Position numbers and translations under genes: made by a program
In this document: positions 1 to 5,270 of the stretch, piece after piece
Layout: each line of letters starts with the position of its first letter
Position numbering within the stretch: the first letter of the stretch is position 1
Assembly (NCBI GenBank): GCA_025997495.1
Contig: BNUR01000129.1
Location: 1 to 8,358 of the forward strand
Direction: 5' to 3'
Length of the DNA stretch: 8,358 nt
DNA from: Spirochaetia bacterium
GTDB lineage: Bacteria; Spirochaetota; Spirochaetia; Treponematales; Breznakiellaceae
The notes under the pieces: model-generated
What the model was told of the DNA's origin: nothing
Databases searched by the model: none
The model's input: the letters and a program-made list of their open reading frames with translations, nothing else

Positions 1-126
1 TTTCGGCTGGCTTGAGGATTATCGCCTGCTGTGGAAAAATTGCGAACGGAAAATCCATAATACGCTGCAAGCCTCCAAGTTGGCGTTTATTTCCTTGTTA
101 TTGAGGAGATATTAAACAGGCTCTAA
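1..126 (+). mobile_element. Right end of an IS5-family insertion sequence (partial)
   Basis: The transposase fragment ends at 115 and the sequence just after it, acaggctcta (116-125), would suit a terminal inverted repeat, since such ends commonly lie close to the transposase stop. The following CTAA resembles the YTAR target preferred by some IS5 relatives. The left end is not in the window, so neither the inverted repeat nor a target duplication can be confirmed. The boundary given is a guess. Confidence 0.4.
2..115 (+). CDS. IS5-type transposase, C-terminal fragment (5' part outside window)
   Basis: Reading from base 2, an open frame encodes 37 residues and stops at TAA (113-115). It begins FGWLEDYRLLWKNCERK and ends ISLLLRRY. 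The FxWLExYRxLxxxxER pattern followed by a hydrophobic helix and terminal Leu-Arg residues is the typical C-terminus of IS5-family DDE transposases, where the Glu of WLE or the preceding ER region lies near the last catalytic acidic residue. The catalytic core and start are upstream of the window, so I cannot tell whether the element is intact or decayed. The frame is open to the left edge. The exact IS subgroup is inferred only loosely. This is the only transposon gene seen in the window. Confidence 0.75.
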   Translation, partial: FGWLEDYRLLWKNCERKIHNTLQASKLAFISLLLRRY

Positions 127-307
127 ATGATATCACAATAAAAGAGGAGTGTCCATATGATTTTTCAAGGATGTTGATTTTTGGGACGAAACCTGCGCCC
201 CGGCTTCCGGCATTTCCCTTACCCAACACGGCCTGCTGCCCGACTCTCCGGTTGAAGGCGAACCGGTAATCAGCAAGGCCCGGGGGCATTTGTTTTCCCC
301 CCTGCGT

Positions 308-361
308 AACGGCTCCCTGCGTCCCCTAATGCCCGCAGGAGCGCGGGACGCCGGTTCCGTT
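308..361. repeat. Imperfect inverted repeat / large hairpin
   Basis: The outer arms are aacgg (308-312) and ccgtt (357-361). The inner arms are gcgtccc (319-325) and gggacgc (345-351), perfectly complementary over 7 bp. An internal loop of 6 and 5 nt separates the two stems. The apical 19 nt contain a competing small stem, cccgc (332-336) with gcggg (343-347). There is no T-tract after the hairpin, so it is not a standard intrinsic terminator. It could be a dispersed palindromic repeat or a structured RNA; the sequence alone does not decide. Confidence 0.45.
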
Positions 362-516
362 CTTGCCCAATCATCTTTACAGACAATCGGAAAAGTAAAT
401 CTTTTTAATAGAAAAAACGCCATTCTTTTGAAACTCCGAATCTGATCCCCGGTTTCCCCTTCATTTTTTAACTTTTTCTCATGGTAGTTTTTCTCACGCA
501 GTAAGACTGTGTAAAA

Positions 517-522
517 AAGGAG
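517..522 (+). promoter_or_regulatory. Shine-Dalgarno site of the small membrane protein
   Basis: AAGGAG lies 8 nt before the ATG at 531, ideal spacing. It is the strongest argument that this small frame is translated, and it contrasts with the genes at 2599 and 4394, which lack such a site. Confidence 0.7.
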
Positions 523-530
523 TAACCGGT

Positions 531-929
531 ATGGATAAATTTTGGTCGTTTTTTTGGAAGTTATTCGGGATCGCCGTAGTCATGGCGTTCATCGCCGCTT
601 GTATATTCGGTATTAAAAACGAGTCCGCGGTTGCGTACACCATCGTGCAATATACCGTTGCCGGCGGTTTGGGGGCATGCGGGATCATTGGTTTAGTGGT
701 GGTACCCATCGAAATGTATTTTGAGGATGAAACAGTTCCCATCCGACAGGCTGCTAGCGGGTGGTACTTTTTTCAAAGTCCTCCCAGAGCCGGTCCCGCA
801 GGAAGGGAACTGCTTTTACCAGGATGTACTTCTCCGTTCCGGGCGGTCCGGGCGGAGCAGGGAAGCGGAGTGAGCGGGCGTGGAGGCGTATGCCCCCGGA
901 TTTTTCGCTGCGCCGGGCGCCGTACTTGA
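531..929 (+). CDS. Small two-helix membrane protein; C-terminus probably spurious
   Basis: I do not recognise a family. The first ~70 residues look genuine: a start MDKFWSFFWKLFG, then a hydrophobic helix at about residues 11-27, a short polar link (KNES), a second Gly-rich hydrophobic segment at about 34-60, and an acidic end (EMYFEDE). This predicts a small inner-membrane protein with two spanning segments. From about residue 75 the sequence becomes rich in Arg, Pro and Gly and overlaps by 176 bp, antisense, the 3' end of the convergent pseudouridine synthase gene. That tail is probably not natural coding. Either the true stop was lost (frameshift or sequencing error near 730-760) or the gene reads through. 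The start is well supported by its ribosome binding site. Function unknown. Confidence 0.55.
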   Translation: MDKFWSFFWKLFGIAVVMAFIAACIFGIKNESAVAYTIVQYTVAGGLGACGIIGLVVVPIEMYFEDETVPIRQAASGWYFFQSPPRAGPAGRELLLPGCTSPFRAVRAEQGSGVSGRGGVCPRIFRCAGRRT

Positions 930-1452
930 GATCCCCCTTGATGTGGATCCCCACCGCGGCCAGCTGCGCCCGGATCTGGTGGCGGCGGCCTGTAATCAGT
1001 TCTATTTCCATGAAAAGATAGTGTGTTCCCCGGCCGGTGATCCGGTAGCGGAGTATGGCTTTCTTGCGTTCCGGCCCTTCTTTGGTATAGGCGGCGCTTT
1101 TATTGCGGCGCTGATCCGTTTCCAGCCAGTGTACCAAGTTCCCGGTTTCGGCCAGGTCAAGCGGCGGCATCTCGATGATGGCCCAGTAGTATTTCTGTAC
1201 CCGGCCCGCGGCAAAGGCGGCGTTAAGGAAGGACAGGCTAGCGGGATTGCGGGCAAAGAGGGTACAACCTGAAACCGGGACATCCAGCCGGTGAACCGCG
1301 GTAAAAGTACCGCCGAATTGTTCCGAAAGAAGCCGGGGCAGGTCGGCCATTTCTTTGACCGCCCCTTCGGCGGCCTCTCCCGGAATTTTGTTTACCACCA
1401 TACATTCATCGCTTTTGTAGATAATTCGCTCTTCATCTATTGTATGTTCCAT
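754..1452 (-). CDS. RluA-family RNA pseudouridine synthase
   Basis: This enzyme isomerises uridine to pseudouridine in rRNA or tRNA. The 232-residue product has the family signatures in order: a VVNKIPGE segment (19-26, usually KPxG), the catalytic loop HRLDVPVSG (54-62) with catalytic Asp57, and the C-terminal TGRRHQIRAQL (154-164) with IKGDLKYG (171-178). There is no N-terminal S4 domain; the size resembles single-domain members such as E. coli RluA. The target uridine cannot be deduced. I chose ATG 1452 because it follows the TAA of the upstream glycosidase by one base (TAATATG); an in-frame ATG at 1512 would overlap that gene and adds 20 unconserved residues. No good ribosome binding site is visible, so translation probably depends on termination-reinitiation. 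The 3' end overlaps the convergent small membrane-protein frame. Confidence 0.9.
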   Translation of the reverse strand: MEHTIDEERIIYKSDECMVVNKIPGEAAEGAVKEMADLPRLLSEQFGGTFTAVHRLDVPVSGCTLFARNPASLSFLNAAFAAGRVQKYYWAIIEMPPLDLAETGNLVHWLETDQRRNKSAAYTKEGPERKKAILRYRITGRGTHYLFMEIELITGRRHQIRAQLAAVGIHIKGDLKYGARRSEKSGGIRLHARSLRFPAPPGPPGTEKYILVKAVPFLRDRLWEDFEKSTTR

Positions 1453-1453
1453 A

Positions 1454-2599
1454 TTATTCCATAAGCCCGCAACGGATTTTTTCGTAGATAATGCGGGCCG
1501 TCGCCTCTTCAAGCCGCTCCCGGGTGATGCGCCCCTCCGCCAATGCCCGCAGGACGGCCCGGTGTACCCGGCCCATGCTCCGGGGCCAGGTCATCACCAT
1601 ATCGACTCCGGCGTTCAGGGCCTCGACAACCGCATCCTCTTCCGAAAGGCCCGCGGCGCTGATGGCCCCCATGGAAAAGTCATCCCCCAGAACGATGCCG
1701 GCAAAGCCCAGGTTCTCCCGAAGCCACAGTGATACTACCGCCCGGGAACGGCTGGCGTTTACCCCGGCGTCCCAGGCGTTTACTATCACATGGGACACCA
1801 TAACCCCGGCGGGACGTTCCTTCCAGATAACCCCCGCAAAGGGCTGGATCTTTTTCTCCAGGCTTGTCCGGGTCTCGGTAAGCGTCGAGGCCTCTTTGTG
1901 GGGGTCGGCGCCTGAATTGCCGGGAAAGTGTTTTACCACACAGGCCACAGAGGCGGCGGACATGCCCCGGATAAAGGCGGCGGCGGCGGCCTCCACAAAG
2001 GCGGTGTCCGGCCCGTAGGAACGGTCTTCCAGAAAGGCATCGTTTTCACCGCCCAGGCTTTCGGCAACCGGGGCGAGGTTCATACTGATCCCCAGGGCGC
2101 GGATTTCCTTTCCGGATCGGAAAGCATCGTCCTCAATGATCCTGAGGGCGTGATCCTTCCCCTCTTTTTGCGCCATCTCCCAATAGGAAAGGGGAGGGGG
2201 AAGTTTTTCTATCCCATCGCCGAAACGATGGACTATGCCGCCCTCGTGATCCACCGCCATGAAGGGGGGAATTCCGGAGGAGGCAGCCGCCAGATCCGAA
2301 ACGGTTTTGAGGAACCCCGGGATGCGATCCTTACTCATGTTGAGGTTCATCCTGAAAAGCATGACACCGCCGGGGGACAGATCCCGGAGCAGGGAACGCA
2401 TGGCACCGGGCAGGGTTCCATTGCCGTCAAGCCCCGTAAGCAGCACCTGGCCCGCTAAAATTTTTTCATCCATGGCCGCCGCAATCCGCGCCGCCCGCAC
2501 CCTGATTGGATCAGGTTTCTCTATATCCTCAGCGGGACATAGCGGGGCAAGGCATATCAGCAGGAGGAAAATCAGACCAGGTAACGAAGGACGAGTCAT
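1454..2599 (-). CDS. NagZ-like glycoside hydrolase family 3 protein with signal peptide
   Basis: Likely a beta-N-acetylhexosaminidase acting on peptidoglycan or related GlcNAc glycosides. The 381-residue protein starts with a signal sequence (hydrophobic 8-22, ending near LCPAED), so it is exported. A Cys at 21 could be a relaxed spirochaetal lipobox, but Leu at -1 makes this uncertain. GH3 NagZ motifs follow: AVDHEGGIVHRF (115-126), EDRSYGPD (191-198), VVKHFPG (221-227), the Asp232-Pro-His234 general acid/base dyad (usually DSH), and VLGDDFSMGAI (303-313) with the nucleophile Asp at 306. It is a single catalytic domain of usual length for NagZ plus a leader. No Shine-Dalgarno is visible before ATG 2599; instead a -10-like TATAGT ends 6 nt upstream. 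The synthase gene follows after one base. Confidence 0.9.
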   Translation of the reverse strand: MTRPSLPGLIFLLLICLAPLCPAEDIEKPDPIRVRAARIAAAMDEKILAGQVLLTGLDGNGTLPGAMRSLLRDLSPGGVMLFRMNLNMSKDRIPGFLKTVSDLAAASSGIPPFMAVDHEGGIVHRFGDGIEKLPPPLSYWEMAQKEGKDHALRIIEDDAFRSGKEIRALGISMNLAPVAESLGGENDAFLEDRSYGPDTAFVEAAAAAFIRGMSAASVACVVKHFPGNSGADPHKEASTLTETRTSLEKKIQPFAGVIWKERPAGVMVSHVIVNAWDAGVNASRSRAVVSLWLRENLGFAGIVLGDDFSMGAISAAGLSEEDAVVEALNAGVDMVMTWPRSMGRVHRAVLRALAEGRITRERLEEATARIIYEKIRCGLME

Positions 2600-2605
2600 G
2601 TGCTT

Positions 2606-2611
2606 ACTATA
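2606..2611 (-). promoter_or_regulatory. Candidate -10 element of the glycosidase gene (leaderless)
   Basis: On the minus strand TATAGT (5 of 6 matches to TATAAT) is followed by exactly 6 nt (AAGCAC) and then the ATG. Transcription would start at or within a base or two of the start codon. The -35 region at usual spacing (TTCCTT) is poor. No ribosome binding site exists in the 6 nt. Confidence 0.4.
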
Positions 2612-2728
2612 ACTGCAAAGGAGTGAGAAAGGAAGAGGGAAGAATTTTTAACCACAAAGATCACATATGGCGTATCCGGCCCCCGGGCGGTATATACTGC
2701 TTTGGGGATGAAATTATAAGAATTCATC

Positions 2729-2785
2729 CGCGAATAAACGCTAATTAACGCGAATAATACGCTCCGGGTATTTGATTTATTCGCG
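2729..2785. repeat. Inverted repeat around CGCGAATAAA
   Basis: cgcgaataaa (2729-2738) is perfectly complementary to tttattcgcg (2776-2785). A further acgcgaata copy at 2749-2757 can pair with the same right arm. The motif resembles short intergenic 'cgcgaataaacgcgaat' repeats I recall from diverse bacteria; that comparison is from memory. Confidence 0.55.
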
Positions 2786-2806
2786 AACATTCGCGAACAT
2801 TCGCGG
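2781..2806. repeat. Tandem decamer repeat TCGCGAACAT
   Basis: tcgcgaacat occurs twice in tandem (2781-2790, 2791-2800) and is followed by a partial third copy, tcgcgg (2801-2806). Each copy contributes to a ttcgcgaa palindrome. The array sits about 14 bp upstream of the candidate -35 of the NFACT gene, so an operator role is possible but unproven. Confidence 0.6.
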
Positions 2807-2819
2807 ACCCTATTCTTTA

Positions 2820-2849
2820 TTGATATTTTTGTTCCTAAAGGAGTATAGT
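2820..2849 (+). promoter_or_regulatory. Candidate sigma70-type promoter of the NFACT gene
   Basis: TTGATA (2820-2825, 5 of 6 matches to TTGACA) is followed by an 18-nt spacer and TATAGT (2844-2849, 5 of 6). The -10 ends 6 nt before the ATG at 2856, placing the expected transcript start at the start codon. An AAAGGAG (2837-2843) lies in the spacer just before the -10; it is 12 nt from the ATG, far for a ribosome binding site, and would not be in a transcript from this promoter. Confidence 0.5.
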
Positions 2850-2855
2850 TATCCC

Positions 2856-4340
2856 ATGTCCCTGAACTGGAAGGAAATCAATCTCATCCTCGCCGAACTG
2901 GATTTGCCCGGTTACCAGATACAAAAGGCGGTGCAGCCTGCCTACGATGTGCTGAGCTTGCAGCTTTACGGAAAGGGGGCGGCCAGGAATATCCTGATCT
3001 GTCTGACCCCCGGAGCCTGCCGCATCCATGAAACTTTTCGGGGCGTTCCTAAAAGCGACCGGCCCCTGCGGTTTGCGGAATTCCTTAAGTCCCGGATTGT
3101 GAACGGCTGGATTCTGGAGGCGGAACAACTGGGGGATAACCGGATTGTCCGGCTGGTGATTAAGCTGGGGCAAAACCGCTTCCGGCTCTATGCCCGGCTC
3201 TGGTCCAACGCCGCCAATGTGGTGGTCACCGACGAGGATGGGCTGGTGCTGGACGCCATGCGGCGGCTTCCCAAGCGGGGGGAGGTGACCGGGGGACACT
3301 ATGAACCGGAAACGGCGTTGGCCGGCGGCGCTACGGTAATTGAAGGAACAAAGCGGGAACTCCCTATCCGGGAGTACGCAATCCGGGAATTTGCCCCGGA
3401 AATTGACGCTGCCCGTTCCTTTAACGAGAAAATCGATGCCTATTATGCCGAACATGGGGGCGCCCTGTCCCTGGAGGCGCTCCAAACACAGGCCCGGCGG
3501 AGTTTTGAAGGGCGCATGGGCCGACTTGCGGCTTCCCTGGAGCGGCTTAGGGAGAAGGCGGGGAATTTCGAGGCGGCTGAGCGCTTGAAGCAGTATGGGG
3601 ACATCATCATGGCGAACCTTTCTTCCATTAAAACCGGGGATTCCTGGCTGGAGGCGGATGATTTCTACGCTGCCGGATCTTCGACCGAAGGTTCCATACG
3701 GATCAAACTGGATCCCCGGAAAAGTCCCGCCGCCCAGGGGGAGGTTTACTACGAACAGTACCGTAAGGCGAAAAACGGCCTTGCGGATGTGCAGGGGGAA
3801 ATTGCCGCCGGGGAGCGGGAACTGGCGGGCCTGGAAACTACCTTGGCAAAGCTGCTGGAGGAGACAAACCCCCTGGCCCTTCACCGAGCGCTTGGGGTCA
3901 AGCCTGGGCGCCAAGGCGCCTTGGCCATGGCTGATAGCAAACGTCCGGGGCTTTCCTTCCGGCGCAAGGATTGGCTTATCATCGTGGGGCGGGACGCTTC
4001 GGAAAATGACGAGCTTTTGCGGCGCCATGTTAAGGGGAACGATCTCTGGCTCCACGCCCGGGATTACCCCGGTTCCTACGTGTTCATCAAACAGCGGGCC
4101 GGGAAGACCGTGCCATTGGACATCCTTCTTGATGCGGGGAACCTGGCCATTTTTTATTCCAAGGGCCGGAACAATGGTGAGGGGGATCTCTTCTATACCC
4201 CGGTCAAATTCCTCCGGCGGGCAAAGAACGGGCCCAAGGGGCTGGTGATTCCGGCCCAGGAAAAAAACCTCCATGTGAAGGTGGAGGAGGTTCGTTTGAA
4301 GGAATTGGAACAGTGCCGGATTGAAAAACAAGTGAAATAA
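2856..4340 (+). CDS. NFACT-family protein (RqcH/Rqc2-related, short form)
   Basis: NFACT proteins bind tRNA and the large ribosomal subunit; RqcH members elongate stalled chains with Ala tails. The 494-residue product has an NFACT-N domain (about 1-150, opening MSLNWKEINLILAELDLPG), a charged, coiled-coil-like middle (about 195-345) and an NFACT-R domain from about 367, with GRDASENDE (378-386) and DLWLHARDYPGSYV (396-409). It is shorter than Bacillus RqcH (about 570) and lacks a recognisable C-terminal NFACT-C. By alignment from memory, the conserved Asp-Arg of NFACT-N reads Asn95-Arg96 and the N-terminal Asp reads Asn4, so tailing activity is doubtful. ATG 2856 fits the family N-terminus; an in-frame ATG at 2772 would add 28 unrelated residues through repeat and promoter sequence. 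A long antisense frame across the gene is a shadow. Confidence 0.88.
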   Translation: MSLNWKEINLILAELDLPGYQIQKAVQPAYDVLSLQLYGKGAARNILICLTPGACRIHETFRGVPKSDRPLRFAEFLKSRIVNGWILEAEQLGDNRIVRLVIKLGQNRFRLYARLWSNAANVVVTDEDGLVLDAMRRLPKRGEVTGGHYEPETALAGGATVIEGTKRELPIREYAIREFAPEIDAARSFNEKIDAYYAEHGGALSLEALQTQARRSFEGRMGRLAASLERLREKAGNFEAAERLKQYGDIIMANLSSIKTGDSWLEADDFYAAGSSTEGSIRIKLDPRKSPAAQGEVYYEQYRKAKNGLADVQGEIAAGERELAGLETTLAKLLEETNPLALHRALGVKPGRQGALAMADSKRPGLSFRRKDWLIIVGRDASENDELLRRHVKGNDLWLHARDYPGSYVFIKQRAGKTVPLDILLDAGNLAIFYSKGRNNGEGDLFYTPVKFLRRAKNGPKGLVIPAQEKNLHVKVEEVRLKELEQCRIEKQVK

Positions 4341-4358
4341 AATAATGCCCCCTTTTGC

Positions 4359-4387
4359 TTGCAGATTAAAGGCCGATAGCTTAGAAT
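4359..4387 (+). promoter_or_regulatory. Candidate promoter of the MEMO-family gene (leaderless)
   Basis: TAGAAT (4382-4387, 5 of 6 matches to TATAAT) is followed by exactly 6 nt (TAGTCC) and the ATG at 4394. TTGCAG (4359-4364) at 17-nt spacing is a modest -35. No ribosome binding site precedes the ATG. The 53-bp gap after the NFACT stop leaves room for an independent promoter. Confidence 0.4.
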
Positions 4388-4393
4388 TAGTCC

Positions 4394-5257
4394 ATGGGGA
4401 TGTTAACCGCAAAAAAGAAAGGCCGAACGCCGATAGTATCCGGATTATTTTACCCCGACGATAAGGCGGAGATGGAGGCGCGGCTTCGTGCCTTCGGGCT
4501 GGAAAGCGGTGTGGGGGACAAAGCGGGTACCGGGGGCGGCGCCTCGGCGATTATTGCGCCCCATGGGGCCTGGGATTTTTCCGGGGCCGTGGCGGCCGCC
4601 GCGTTTTCAGCCGCCGCCCGCGGGGCCGGGAAAGTATCCCGGGTGGTGATCCTGGGAAATATCCATCAGGTTGAAAAACCGGGGGTCTTTTTTTCGGATT
4701 CCCATTTTTTTGAAACCCCCTTAGGCCCGCTGCCGGTGGATCTCCAACTCGGCGAATCCCTCCGTTCCTGCAGCACCCTTTTTGAGGTCAACGATATTCC
4801 CCACCTGCAGGAAACTTCGGTGGAGGTGCTGCTTCCCATGGTGCGGTTTTGTTTTCCCGGTGCGGCAATCGTCCCCATCCTCGCAGGCGGCAGGCAGCCC
4901 GGGTTGATATCGTCCCTGGCCCGGGCGCTGCGGATAATCCTGGAACCCATTATGGCAAACACCCTGCTGGTGGTTTCCTCCAACATTTCAATACACCCTG
5001 ATGAGCAGATGGCCCGGCGCGCCGCGGAAACCTGCATCCAGTTGCTGGAAGAAAACAGAAAAAGTGAACTTATTGCCGGGCTATACGACGGCCGGATAAG
5101 CGCCTGCGGGGGCGCCCTGATAGCATCACTGTTGGAAAGCGGCCTTATGGACGGCAAACCCGCCCGCGTGGTGTCAGGCCCCCAGGTACGCGCCCAGGGA
5201 GAACGGGGCGATTTTACCTGCTATGCCGGCATTGCCTTTGAAAACAACCAAAACTAG
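4394..5257 (+). CDS. amrB: MEMO family / AmmeMemoRadiSam system protein B-like, divergent
   Basis: The MEMO family shares a fold with LigB-type dioxygenases; its bacterial role is unknown. The 287-residue length suits the family. Visible motifs are VSGLFYP (15-21), APHGAW-DFSG (55-64, usually PHAGYxYSG), VVILGNIH (84-91, usually LGPxH), FETPLGPLPVD (106-116), LQETSVEVLLP (138-148, usually EHSxE), VVSSNISIH (193-201, usually SSDxSH) and ACGG (237-240). The putative metal ligands corresponding to human MEMO1 His49, His81 and Cys244 appear kept as His57, His91 and Cys238, but surrounding residues are altered. An insert of low-complexity Gly/Ala (44-50) precedes the first motif. No AMMECR1 or radical-SAM partner lies in the window. 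The exonuclease gene begins 13 bp downstream, probably in one transcript. Confidence 0.8.
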   Translation: MGMLTAKKKGRTPIVSGLFYPDDKAEMEARLRAFGLESGVGDKAGTGGGASAIIAPHGAWDFSGAVAAAAFSAAARGAGKVSRVVILGNIHQVEKPGVFFSDSHFFETPLGPLPVDLQLGESLRSCSTLFEVNDIPHLQETSVEVLLPMVRFCFPGAAIVPILAGGRQPGLISSLARALRIILEPIMANTLLVVSSNISIHPDEQMARRAAETCIQLLEENRKSELIAGLYDGRISACGGALIASLLESGLMDGKPARVVSGPQVRAQGERGDFTCYAGIAFENNQN

Positions 5258-5270
5258 GATAGTAATACTC

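Larger units (their letters stand above)
116..530. other. Gene-free interval with GC-rich segment
   Basis: These 415 bases lie between the transposase remnant and the small membrane-protein gene. Short frames exist on both strands, but they overlap each other, lack a ribosome binding site and show no recognisable motif, so I call no gene. Bases of roughly 190-365 are distinctly GC-rich, while the flanks (116-180 and 380-530) are AT-rich. The contrast suggests an inserted or repeated element between the IS end and native upstream DNA. The only clear internal structure is the inverted repeat at 308-361. Confidence 0.5.
2600..2855. other. Divergent intergenic region with short repeats
   Basis: This 256-bp interval separates the minus-strand glycosidase from the plus-strand NFACT gene. 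It carries accacaaaga at 2651-2660, an inverted repeat at 2729-2785 and a tandem decamer at 2781-2800, plus candidate promoters at both edges. No credible gene is present; a plus-strand frame runs in from 2772 but belongs to the NFACT frame upstream of its start. Confidence 0.6.

Noticed and set aside
133..423. Overlapping minus-strand frames of 96 and 63 codons between the IS remnant and 530
   Set aside because: They overlap in different frames, lack ribosome binding sites, and look like translations of GC-rich non-coding or repeat DNA.
505..518. gactgtgtaaaaaa, reminiscent of the inverted repeat of some insertion sequences
   Set aside because: No partner repeat or transposase lies nearby, and the A-run merges into a well-placed Shine-Dalgarno site.
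1928..2458. A 176-codon plus-strand frame within the glycosidase gene
   Set aside because: It is antisense to a protein with intact GH3 catalytic motifs and shows no motif of its own.
2781..2806. CRISPR-like array
   Set aside because: The repeat unit is 10 bp in direct tandem without spacers and no cas gene is present.
2835..4412. A 525-codon open frame on the minus strand covering the whole NFACT gene
   Set aside because: The plus strand encodes clear NFACT-N and NFACT-R motifs; the antisense frame is Pro/Gly/His-rich without motifs and arises from GC-biased codons.
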